Assembly: GCF_024693525.1 (NCBI RefSeq)
Contig: NZ_JAILKR010000010.1
Coordinates: 1-5,400 of the forward strand
Direction of reading: 5' to 3'
DNA: 5,400 nucleotides
Source of the DNA: Selenomonas sp.
Lineage (GTDB): Bacteria; Bacillota_C; Negativicutes; Selenomonadales; Selenomonadaceae
The position numbers were made by a program, and so were the translations under genes. This document shows positions 1-5,400 of this stretch, piece after piece (position 1 is the first letter of the stretch; the number at the start of each line of letters is the position of its first letter). The notes beneath the pieces were generated by a model. It ran no database searches. It saw only the letters and a program-made list of their open reading frames with translations, and was not told the DNA's origin.

Positions 1-2
1 CG

Positions 3-131
3 CCAATTTATTTATATCGTCGGGAAAAATTGACCGGTCATCGTCATTTCTTCTCATATTTCTTTGGCGCCGCCTATCTTTTCGGAGTCCTGGTCTTCCT
101 CCTCATCATTATCCTGGGCCGCTTCCATTGA
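3..131 (+). CDS. C-terminal end of an unidentified membrane protein (partial)
   Basis: This is an open frame entering from the left edge and ending at TGA 129-131; 42 codons are visible and the start lies outside the window. The peptide begins with a basic, polar stretch (YRREKLTGHRH) and continues into a long hydrophobic run (YFFGAAYLFGVLVFLLIIILG), ending with RFH. That is a typical last transmembrane helix with a basic flank that would lie on the cytoplasmic side. The other two plus-strand frames over the same bases give a stop at once or a low-complexity peptide, so this frame is the credible one. The gene converges on hsdR and is separated from it by a terminator, so it is probably not part of the restriction operon. 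I do not recognise the family. Confidence 0.6.
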   Translation, partial: PIYLYRREKLTGHRHFFSYFFGAAYLFGVLVFLLIIILGRFH

Positions 132-193
132 ATCTTTGACCACAAGCGTTTAACGGCAAAATAGAAGTCCAAGTGCAACGCGAAAAAAACTGC

Positions 194-238
194 AAATAAA
201 AAAATGAGGATAATCGCATCAGCGATTATCCTCATTTT
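194..238 (-). terminator. Intrinsic terminator of the hsd transcript
   Basis: Bases 201-217 (AAAATGAGGATAATCGC) and 222-238 are exact reverse complements, giving a 17-bp stem with a 4-base loop. Read on the minus strand, the hairpin starts four bases after the hsdR stop codon and is followed by a run of seven T and then ATTT, the standard Rho-independent layout. On the plus strand the stem is followed by only four T and then GC, so it would stop the convergent membrane-protein transcript less efficiently, although some two-way use is possible. Confidence 0.9.
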
Positions 239-242
239 GCAT

Positions 243-3200
243 TCACTTTTCCCGCAACGGCCGGATTTTCTCTATGAGCTCGATCACAGCCTCTTTGGCG
301 TTGCGGCTGTATTTTAGTTTGCTGACGCCCTCATGCTTTTGCTTATAGGCATCGTAGTCGGTGACGAGAGAAATCTTGTCGCCTTTCTTGAAGGTATTCA
401 AGATGGCCAGTACGTCTTTTTTCTGGGCACACCATTCCTTCGTGAAATCGTTGATTTGGTTGGCGATGATTTCCTCGATGCGCGTCTCGATCACCGTCCC
501 CGCATCAAGGCCCTTGTATTTTATCGGGTCTTGCTTCATATCCTCCCAGAATCCGCCAATGACATCGGCCAGCGCCGGATTCGTCTCACGAAGTTTAGCG
601 ATGTGGTTATCGATGGCTTCATCCTCGATTGGCGCAGCGATGATGACATCCTCCTCAGGCATGTAGTTCTGGATCAGCGAGAGGATATAGCGATAGTCGA
701 TGGTCACGCTGGTGATGTTCTCGAGCTCATAGCCGATATCGATATGGATAGGCTCATCCCCATCCTCCTTGGGCTTGCGCAGCTCCTCGATGACGTTGCG
801 GTACTTGCCGCTGTAATCGTTGAGCTCCTCCCTATCGACATGATACTCCGAAAAGTCATGGTCTTCCCACTCCTGATAGACCTGCAGCTCACCGCTGAGG
901 CGGTCAACCTTCTGGAAGGCCTTGGCAAATTTCTGCATAGCACTGCGATCCGTAAGCCCATCGACAGCCTCGGGCGATGGTGCGAGGCTCTTGAGCTCAG
1001 AGAGCGCCTCGCGAAATTCTTTTTCCAGCTCCGCAAAAGCTGGCGCACTGACCTCGTTGGTGCCGCCATGGCTGTAAAGCAACAGCGCACCATCCACCGC
1101 TTCCTTGTACTCCGCCGACCGCTGGAAGATGACAATCATGCCATAGCGCTTGCTCTTGTCGTGGATGCGATTGGTACGGCTGAAGGCCTGAATGATATTT
1201 TGCGGTGCCATGGGTGGACGATCCACAAACAGGATGGCACAGGGCGGCGCATCAAAGCCTGTGAGCAGGCGGTCCACCACGATGACGAGGTCAAGCTGTT
1301 CTTTGCGCTGTCGATAGCGGCCCTTCTTGCGGGCCAGACGGTCATTGAGATTCGTATTATAGGCCGCCAGGCTGTCCAGCCCGAACTTCGTCCCAAACAT
1401 CGCATTATAATCGTCAAGGGATGCCTTCATCGCCTGCTGGTTATCGATAGAATCTTCCTCGTTCTCCGTGACGGTATAGGTAATGGCAATCCGCGGGAAA
1501 TCGACACATTTCTCGCGCACCGAGGCCGCAATCTTCCCCTCCGCGATATACTGCTGGAACAAGGCATAATACTTCTGGGCAATCGCGATGGATGGCACCG
1601 TAAGGATGGCTTCATAGGCCTCACCCTGCGGTGCCTGCAAGCGGAATTTGCCCGCCGTCTTGTTGAGGATGTATTCGACTACGCCACGGCGATGCTCGTC
1701 GTTATCGTAGGCGTCTTCCCCTTCATTTTTATAATAAGCCTGCAGGACACTGCGCTCACGCACCACGGCATCCTGCCCTGCCAGCGCCGTGTAGCTGCCT
1801 GCCCCCAACTGCTCACCGATTGTCAGGATGGTATCCTCCGACAGGGAATCCTTATAGTCGATTTGAAAGCCCAGCACGGCCTTGTTCTGCAGAGCTTCCT
1901 TGATGGTGTAGTTATGCAGGCAGGGCCCATAGAGGGCCTCCGTGGTGCGGGCCAGATCCCCTTTGCGCTGGCGCTTGTTCTCGTCGAAAATCGGCGTGCC
2001 GGTAAAGCCATACCAAAGGGAATTGTGGAAGAACTTCTGCAACTCCCGCTGGGTTTCCGGCGTGACCGTGCGATGACATTCGTCCACCACAAAGGCGATG
2101 CACAATCCATGGAAGCGCTTCGCCGTCGCTGAATCCTTCTTGGCCTCGCCATTGTAGCGCTTCATGATGATCTGCAGCTTCTGGATGGTGGTGACAATCA
2201 CCAGCCGGTCTTTATTCTTAAGCTTCTGCAAAAGCTCGTGGACGTTATCCGTATCATCCACATCGATGATGTCATTTTCGGCATAAGCCTTGAACGCGAG
2301 CGATGTCTGCTGGTCAAGATCCTTGCGGTCAATCAGGAAAATCGTCTTGTCGATGCCCGGGATAAGCGAAAGATTCTTGGCAACGGTATAGGAGGTCAGC
2401 GTCTTGCCCGAACCTGTCGTATGCCAGATAAAGCCCGACTCCTGTCTAGCCGACGCCCGCTTGACCGACTCAATGGCATGTACCTGATAAGGCCGCAGCA
2501 GGATGAGCTTATGACGCTCGGCATCGACGACGCTGTAATGGCCAATCATCTCATGGGCCGCGGGAATGCGCAGGACTTCCCGCGCAAACTCCAGATAGTT
2601 CTCCACAGGCTCATTGTGCTTGTTGACCCAGGAAGTCAAAAACTTCTCATTGAGATTCGAGCCAGTATCGGCAGCAATATATCGCGTGTTACTGCCGTTG
2701 CTGACTACAAACATCTGCACCATGCCAAAAAGGCCCCGGAACTTACCTTCCAGGCTGTACTTTTTTATCTGACGGAACGCATCCATGAACGGATGGTCTT
2801 GGTTCTTGAGTTCGATATGAATCATCGGCAGGCCATTGATAAGGAGCGTCACATCAAAGCGACGCTCGCGGTCATCTGCATCCTGCTTATCCGATACGAA
2901 CTGATTGATAACCTCATAGGAGGAACGACCGCCTGCTATTTCGCGGCTGCTAATAGCCATCAAGTGTATCGAACCCTTGGACGCATCTTCACGAACTAAC
3001 GGGATGACCGCTTCACCATTCTCGCCGGCAAGCCAAAGAGCTGCTTTATACGGCGATTTGGCCACATCAAGCATATACTGCTGAATCTGCCCAAACTCCA
3101 CATCCGTTATAGGCTCATTATCCAATACAGCCAAGTTATTTTGATTTAATTTCTTGCGAAAATTCTCCCATAAAGCATCTTCATCTTTAATATCTTTACG

Positions 3201-3275
3201 ATACGTCCACTGCGATACATCCTGTGTAAGTTGTCTTATGAGCTCCTTTTCCATATATGCTTCGCTCTGTGCCAT
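243..3275 (-). CDS. hsdR: Type I restriction enzyme, restriction/translocase subunit HsdR
   Basis: HsdR is the motor and nuclease subunit of a type I R-M enzyme. It joins the HsdM/HsdS methyltransferase, pumps DNA using ATP and cuts far from the unmethylated target. The 1010-residue length is close to EcoR124-type HsdR. The nuclease domain lies near residues 1-230, with D141, the ELK motif (E155, K157) and QxxxY (Q169, Y173). The superfamily 2 helicase core lies near 255-720: RPYQ (261-264), Walker A GSGKT (288-292), DECH (398-401), GFTGTP (423-428), LLTGFDAP (670-677) and QAFSRTNR (696-703). The rest is a helical C-terminal domain expected to dock on the methyltransferase. The ATG at 3275 has GGGGAG eight bases upstream. 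An ATG eight bases earlier is out of frame. The gene lies 29 bases after hsdS and is probably co-transcribed with it. No key motif is missing. The first 50-60 codons are AT-rich, unlike the rest. Confidence 0.97.
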   Translation of the reverse strand: MAQSEAYMEKELIRQLTQDVSQWTYRKDIKDEDALWENFRKKLNQNNLAVLDNEPITDVEFGQIQQYMLDVAKSPYKAALWLAGENGEAVIPLVREDASKGSIHLMAISSREIAGGRSSYEVINQFVSDKQDADDRERRFDVTLLINGLPMIHIELKNQDHPFMDAFRQIKKYSLEGKFRGLFGMVQMFVVSNGSNTRYIAADTGSNLNEKFLTSWVNKHNEPVENYLEFAREVLRIPAAHEMIGHYSVVDAERHKLILLRPYQVHAIESVKRASARQESGFIWHTTGSGKTLTSYTVAKNLSLIPGIDKTIFLIDRKDLDQQTSLAFKAYAENDIIDVDDTDNVHELLQKLKNKDRLVIVTTIQKLQIIMKRYNGEAKKDSATAKRFHGLCIAFVVDECHRTVTPETQRELQKFFHNSLWYGFTGTPIFDENKRQRKGDLARTTEALYGPCLHNYTIKEALQNKAVLGFQIDYKDSLSEDTILTIGEQLGAGSYTALAGQDAVVRERSVLQAYYKNEGEDAYDNDEHRRGVVEYILNKTAGKFRLQAPQGEAYEAILTVPSIAIAQKYYALFQQYIAEGKIAASVREKCVDFPRIAITYTVTENEEDSIDNQQAMKASLDDYNAMFGTKFGLDSLAAYNTNLNDRLARKKGRYRQRKEQLDLVIVVDRLLTGFDAPPCAILFVDRPPMAPQNIIQAFSRTNRIHDKSKRYGMIVIFQRSAEYKEAVDGALLLYSHGGTNEVSAPAFAELEKEFREALSELKSLAPSPEAVDGLTDRSAMQKFAKAFQKVDRLSGELQVYQEWEDHDFSEYHVDREELNDYSGKYRNVIEELRKPKEDGDEPIHIDIGYELENITSVTIDYRYILSLIQNYMPEEDVIIAAPIEDEAIDNHIAKLRETNPALADVIGGFWEDMKQDPIKYKGLDAGTVIETRIEEIIANQINDFTKEWCAQKKDVLAILNTFKKGDKISLVTDYDAYKQKHEGVSKLKYSRNAKEAVIELIEKIRPLREK

Positions 3276-3283
3276 ACATCCAT

Positions 3284-3289
3284 CTCCCC
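3284..3289 (-). promoter_or_regulatory. Ribosome binding site of hsdR
   Basis: GGGGAG on the minus strand lies 8 bases before the hsdR ATG, within the 29-base gap after the hsdS stop. It selects the ATG at 3275 over the out-of-frame ATG that immediately follows the GGGGAG and begins at 3283. Confidence 0.75.
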
Positions 3290-3304
3290 TATTTATTTAC
3301 TAGC

Positions 3305-4489
3305 TCATATAAACATCTTTTGAAGGAATCCCTTTTTCAATTCTTTTAATGCATCGCACTTACTCTGGTGAATAGAAATAAGCCTGTCAAGTTTTGACAA
3401 GTATTTTCCCAACCTTTTTTGCTCTTCATAACTTGGTAATATTAAATCAAAATCAGCTAGTACTTCCTTAGTTATCGTTTTTATTGTTCCTCCAGGTGCT
3501 TTCTTAGCTTCTTCAATAAATTTTTCTTTGATGATATATGCCCAAAACACTTTGTCTATATCTTCATTGTACTTATCGAATATCAAAACAGTTCTATCTA
3601 CAAACGCATCGTATTGTGTTATTGCTACCCGTCCTATGCTACCTTGCAATGTCACTAATACAGAGCCTTTTTCTACATAAACACTCATGGGTTGTGCGAG
3701 CTGACTTATTTTTTGTTTGGTATCATCAACTAGCCTCATATCATTGGCAACATCAGCTACTTGAACAAATGGCATGGCGCCTTCACCATCGTACCATTCT
3801 CTATTTCCGTATGGTTGAGGGAAAGAACCTCTTCTAAAATTAGCACAATCCCCTAACTTCCGCTGTTCCCAATCACCAGTAAATCCAGCAAAGCGAATCT
3901 CTGGAACTTTTTCTCCTTTTTTCGGAAACATTTTTCGAAGCATATACTTCTTTACTTTTTGCAGTTCATCACACTTACGCTGATGAAGAGTGATAAGGTT
4001 GTCAAGGTTGTTGAAATGTTTCCCTAGTTTTGCTTGCTCTTCTATCGAACCAGGAATTCTAAATTCCAAATTTGAAATCAGCTTCCAGTCCGCCCTTGGC
4101 ATTTTTGTTCCTGTAGATTGATTAGCAGCATCATCGAACTGAGGTGTCTGTAACAATCTATACAAGAAATTCTTATCCATATCTTGTGGTTTCAAAACCC
4201 ACCAATCCCCAACAGCTACGCCTTTGAAATCAGGATTTAACCAATTATGAAGATATGGACGTAATTTTCCATAAAGTACATCATCTTCAGAGAATACTAT
4301 CCCTGTCTTGTTATTTTCCTTTGCTCGTATATTCTTATTGAGAACGCCTTGCTCTGCTATGACATCTTCATATTCTACACAAGGAACTTCATTATCTGAC
4401 ATTCTTGTTTCTGACTGCCTTTGTGCAAATTCACCAAACTTTCGCTGTTCCCAATCGTCCGTAAATCCCTTAAATCGCAATCTAGGCAT
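3305..4489 (-). CDS. hsdS: Type I restriction enzyme, specificity subunit HsdS
   Basis: HsdS recognises the two-part DNA target and bridges two HsdM subunits; it sets specificity for both methylation and cutting. The 394 residues form two parallel halves. Each starts with a RFxGFTxDWEQRK block (W at 13 and 207) and ends with a conserved helix of the pattern LGKxxxxLDxLIxxHQxKCDxLxxxKK (about 155-183 and 360-388). The variable stretches between them (about 18-148 and 213-352) are the two target-recognition domains. Their sequence cannot give the target by inspection. Start: an in-frame TGA lies two codons before the ATG at 4495, so only the ATGs at 4495 and 4489 are possible. GAGGG touches the first but sits 6 bases before the second, so I chose 4489. 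The gene is AT-rich, about 30% GC in one counted row, compared with 50-63% in the body of hsdR. Confidence 0.95.
   Translation of the reverse strand: MPRLRFKGFTDDWEQRKFGEFAQRQSETRMSDNEVPCVEYEDVIAEQGVLNKNIRAKENNKTGIVFSEDDVLYGKLRPYLHNWLNPDFKGVAVGDWWVLKPQDMDKNFLYRLLQTPQFDDAANQSTGTKMPRADWKLISNLEFRIPGSIEEQAKLGKHFNNLDNLITLHQRKCDELQKVKKYMLRKMFPKKGEKVPEIRFAGFTGDWEQRKLGDCANFRRGSFPQPYGNREWYDGEGAMPFVQVADVANDMRLVDDTKQKISQLAQPMSVYVEKGSVLVTLQGSIGRVAITQYDAFVDRTVLIFDKYNEDIDKVFWAYIIKEKFIEEAKKAPGGTIKTITKEVLADFDLILPSYEEQKRLGKYLSKLDRLISIHQSKCDALKELKKGFLQKMFI
3861..4483 (-). repeat. Internal direct repeat within hsdS (3861-3901 and 4443-4483)
   Basis: The two 41-base copies encode the start of each HsdS half. 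They are 582 bases (194 codons) apart and share the identical 14-mer CGCTGTTCCCAATC (plus-strand reading, 3861-3874 and 4443-4456), with most other differences at scattered positions. This is the DNA trace of the duplicated architecture of HsdS. Such repeats can serve as short homology for swapping or losing a recognition domain; that role is inference here. Confidence 0.75.
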
Positions 4490-4495
4490 ACGCAT

Positions 4496-4500
4496 CCCTC
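4496..4500 (-). promoter_or_regulatory. Ribosome binding site that decides the hsdS start
   Basis: GAGGG on the minus strand directly abuts the upstream ATG (4495) and lies 6 bases before the ATG at 4489. Only the latter spacing suits initiation, so the two-residue-shorter HsdS is preferred. Confidence 0.6.
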
Positions 4501-4510
4501 ATCATTCATC

Positions 4511-4538
4511 ATTATTCGTCTTTAACTTGACAAGTCAA
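4511..4538 (-). promoter_or_regulatory. Candidate promoter for hsdS
   Basis: TTGACT (4538-4533) and AATAAT (4516-4511) are separated by 16 bases on the minus strand, each one base away from the sigma-70 consensus. Transcription would start around 4504, leaving a leader of about 15 bases that contains the GAGGG ribosome site. The -35 box is also the first half of one copy of the TTGAC/GTCAA palindrome, so a protein bound there could repress this promoter. An internal promoter would let hsdS and hsdR be made separately from hsdM. This is read by eye only, in an AT-rich region where chance matches are common. Confidence 0.4.
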
Positions 4539-4560
4539 AATCGCCTGTTTGACTTGTCAA
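4527..4560. repeat. Inverted repeat of two 12-bp palindromic elements upstream of hsdS
   Basis: TTGACAAGTCAA (4527-4538) and TTGACTTGTCAA (4549-4560) are exact reverse complements separated by 10 bases. Each copy is also a small palindrome, TTGAC and GTCAA around a two-base centre. Their centres are 22 bp apart, about two helical turns, as expected for a pair of dimeric repressor sites on one face of the DNA. A hairpin is possible, but no T-run follows on either strand, so it is not a terminator. The left copy overlaps the candidate hsdS promoter. Confidence 0.75.
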
Positions 4561-4576
4561 AAGTCAAATGTCAATC
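4556..4576. repeat. Three tandem 7-bp GTCAA repeats next to the palindrome pair
   Basis: The plus strand reads GTCAAAA, GTCAAAT, GTCAATC in direct succession (4556, 4563, 4570). The first starts inside the second palindromic element, and a further TTGAC in the opposite direction follows at 4580-4584. The half-site is therefore repeated at a strict 7-bp interval beyond the palindromes, which looks like an extended binding array or a repeat that has grown by slippage. Confidence 0.6.
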
Positions 4577-4595
4577 GCGTTGACCTAAAATTCCG

Positions 4596-4956
4596 TCAGT
4601 CAGCGTCCTTGACCACAAAACGATATTTTCCTTTTCCTAAGCCGTGTACGCTTTCCAGCAACCCTAAAGCCTGCATTTTCTTTATCAAGTCTGTTACAGG
4701 ACGAGCCATGATTGGCAATACACTCACCACATCACCACGTCCAAATATCTTTTCATTGCCAAAAGTCTTATACAAGGTGATTATATTATTTTGGGTCTTT
4801 ATATTGACTTTGGCTATCTCTTATCTGGCGGACAGGCTGTTTTTTGCCCCAATGTGCTGTTTCTTCTTTCCAATCCACATGCAAATAGCGATTTTTCAGC
4901 ACATTGGACGCACTCAACAGCAAGTTACACATCGCCACAAGGCCCCGAAACTCCAC
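4596..4956 (-). pseudogene. Frameshifted small gene with a C-terminal winged-helix domain, between hsdM and hsdS
   Basis: Two overlapping minus-strand frames look like one protein of about 120 residues. The upstream part starts at GTG 4956, with AGGAGGG (4973-4967) ten bases before it. It reads through EFRGLVAMCNLLLSASNVLK and YLHVDWKEE to a TAA at 4788-4786. The downstream part is open from 4820 to TGA 4598-4596 and includes NNIITLYKTFGNEKIFGRGD, a helix pair (ARPVTDLIKKMQALGLLE) and GLGKGKYRF. This ending resembles winged-helix tails found in some Fic-type and Schlafen/AlbA-type regulator proteins. Joining them needs one +1 shift between about 4820 and 4789, where both frames are open. No start codon with a ribosome site serves the downstream part. 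Since it begins just after hsdM, it may be the tail of a larger gene lost by deletion. I do not recognise the upstream half. A sequencing error or an intentional frameshift is not excluded. Confidence 0.6.
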
Positions 4957-4962
4957 TAAATT

Positions 4963-5400
4963 TCAGCCCTCCTGCAATACCTTGAGAAGCTCTGCCAAAG
5001 ATTCTTCCGTCTCCCTATCTTGACAAGTCAAATTTGTTGACATGTCAAAAAGTTCCTTGGCCGTCTGCTGAATGTCAGCGTCAATCGACTGCATCTCTGC
5101 ACATACAGCTTTAAGGTCAACTTCCGGCTCCGGCTCGCTGGTATCCACATAGCGGGGAATATTGAGGTTGTAGTCATTTTCCTTGATTTCTTCAAAGGTA
5201 GCCAAATGTGCGAATTTATCCACATCCTGCCGCTCATCATAAGCCGCCATGATCTTGTCGATATGCTCCGCATCCATAAAGTTCTGCGCCTTTTCCTTGC
5301 GGAACTCTTTTGACGCGTCAATAAAGAGCACATCACGGCTCACATGGTCTTTTTTCAGCACGATAATACAGGTCGGTATGCTTGTACTGAAGAAAATCCC
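4963..5400 (-). CDS. hsdM: Type I restriction enzyme, methyltransferase subunit HsdM (C-terminal part)
   Basis: HsdM transfers a methyl group from S-adenosylmethionine to adenine in the target chosen by HsdS. Only the last 145 codons are present. The frame is open to the right edge and ends at TGA 4965-4963. The first visible residues (GIFFSTSIPTCIIVLKK) match the end of the catalytic fold of type I HsdM proteins. They are followed by DVLFIDASKEF, by an HIDKI segment and by FEEIKENDYNLNIPRYVDT, all hallmarks of the family. The acidic helical tail (about the last 55 residues) is the part expected to contact HsdS. The NPPF catalytic motif lies outside the window, so activity cannot be judged. 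The GTG at 5361 is an internal valine, not a start. The last codons also carry the ribosome site for the next small gene. Confidence 0.96.
   Translation of the reverse strand, partial: GIFFSTSIPTCIIVLKKDHVSRDVLFIDASKEFRKEKAQNFMDAEHIDKIMAAYDERQDVDKFAHLATFEEIKENDYNLNIPRYVDTSEPEPEVDLKAVCAEMQSIDADIQQTAKELFDMSTNLTCQDRETEESLAELLKVLQEG
5020..5048. repeat. Two further 12-bp TTGACWWGTCAA elements inside the 3' end of hsdM
   Basis: TTGACAAGTCAA (5020-5031) and TTGACATGTCAA (5037-5048) lie 5 bases apart within the hsdM coding sequence, where they encode part of FDMSTNLTCQD. The second is a perfect 12-bp palindrome, and the first is identical to the copy at 4527-4538. Their centres are 17 bp apart. With the pair before hsdS, they bracket the broken winged-helix gene. 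Confidence 0.75.

Noticed and set aside
333..2132. Long plus-strand open frame (about 599 codons) opposite hsdR
   Set aside because: It is antisense to the conserved helicase and C-terminal parts of hsdR, whose motifs are all intact on the minus strand. The translation is leucine/isoleucine/arginine-rich without any recognisable motif, as expected for the complement of a GC-rich gene.
2238..2999. Plus-strand open frame of 253 codons opposite the first half of hsdR
   Set aside because: It is a shadow of hsdR in the same way; there is no domain pattern, and it overlaps the nuclease motifs on the other strand.
3861..4483. Phase-variable hsdS inversion system
   Set aside because: The internal repeats are direct, not inverted, and the window has no second hsdS cassette or recombinase gene.
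4527..4560. Inverted repeat as a transcription terminator before hsdS
   Set aside because: The stem is possible, but neither strand has a T-run after it, and the same 12-mers occur inside hsdM, where a terminator makes no sense.
136..4618. Shared 10-mer TTGACCACAA at 136-145 and 4609-4618 as a paired repeat
   Set aside because: About a dozen chance 10-mer pairs are expected in a window this size, and the flanks do not match.
4549..4959. Plus-strand open frame of 136 codons across the hsdM-hsdS interval
   Set aside because: The start lies inside the palindrome and has no clear ribosome site. The opposite strand gives winged-helix-like sequence (GRGDVV, GKGKYRF), which is far more protein-like.

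Overview
The window is most of a type I restriction-modification (R-M) locus, read on the minus strand in the order hsdM (3' end only), a small broken gene, hsdS, hsdR. This M-S-R order, the roughly 1000-residue HsdR and the HsdS with two near-copy halves resemble the EcoR124-like (type IC) family. The host is probably a Firmicutes-type bacterium. The clues are strong purine-rich ribosome binding sites (GGGGAG, AGGAGGG) and an HsdS of the 'RFxGFTxDWEQRK' style common there. A mid-GC Negativicutes-like genome would fit, but nothing in the window settles the species.

Layout from left to right. Bases 3-131 (+) are the last 42 codons of an unidentified membrane protein. Bases 132-193 are a short spacer with nothing recognisable. 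Bases 194-238 hold a strong intrinsic terminator that ends the minus-strand hsd transcript just past the hsdR stop. Bases 243-3275 (-) are a complete hsdR with all nuclease and helicase motifs. Bases 3276-3304 are a 29-base gap holding its ribosome binding site. Bases 3305-4489 (-) are hsdS with two target-recognition domains. Bases 4490-4595 are a regulatory-looking stretch dense in TTGAC/GTCAA half-sites, with a candidate hsdS promoter. Bases 4596-4956 (-) are a frameshifted small gene whose C-terminal half reads as a winged-helix domain. Bases 4963-5400 (-) are the last 145 codons of hsdM, which runs off the right edge.

HsdM and HsdS together form the methyltransferase, HsdS choosing the DNA target. 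Adding HsdR gives the complex that translocates along and cuts unmethylated DNA. As far as the window shows, HsdR and HsdS are intact, so the system looks functional unless the unseen part of hsdM is damaged.

The unusual part is the interval between hsdM and hsdS. In compact type I operons these genes usually abut or overlap, but here about 470 bases separate them. The interval holds the broken winged-helix gene and is flanked by two pairs of a 12-bp palindromic element (TTGACWWGTCAA), one pair inside the end of hsdM and one just before hsdS. Base composition also changes. From about 3120 to about 4900 the DNA is AT-rich (about 28-45% GC in the 60-base rows counted), while hsdR and hsdM are about 50-63% GC. 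This suggests that hsdS, the remnant and the first codons of hsdR were exchanged as a block.
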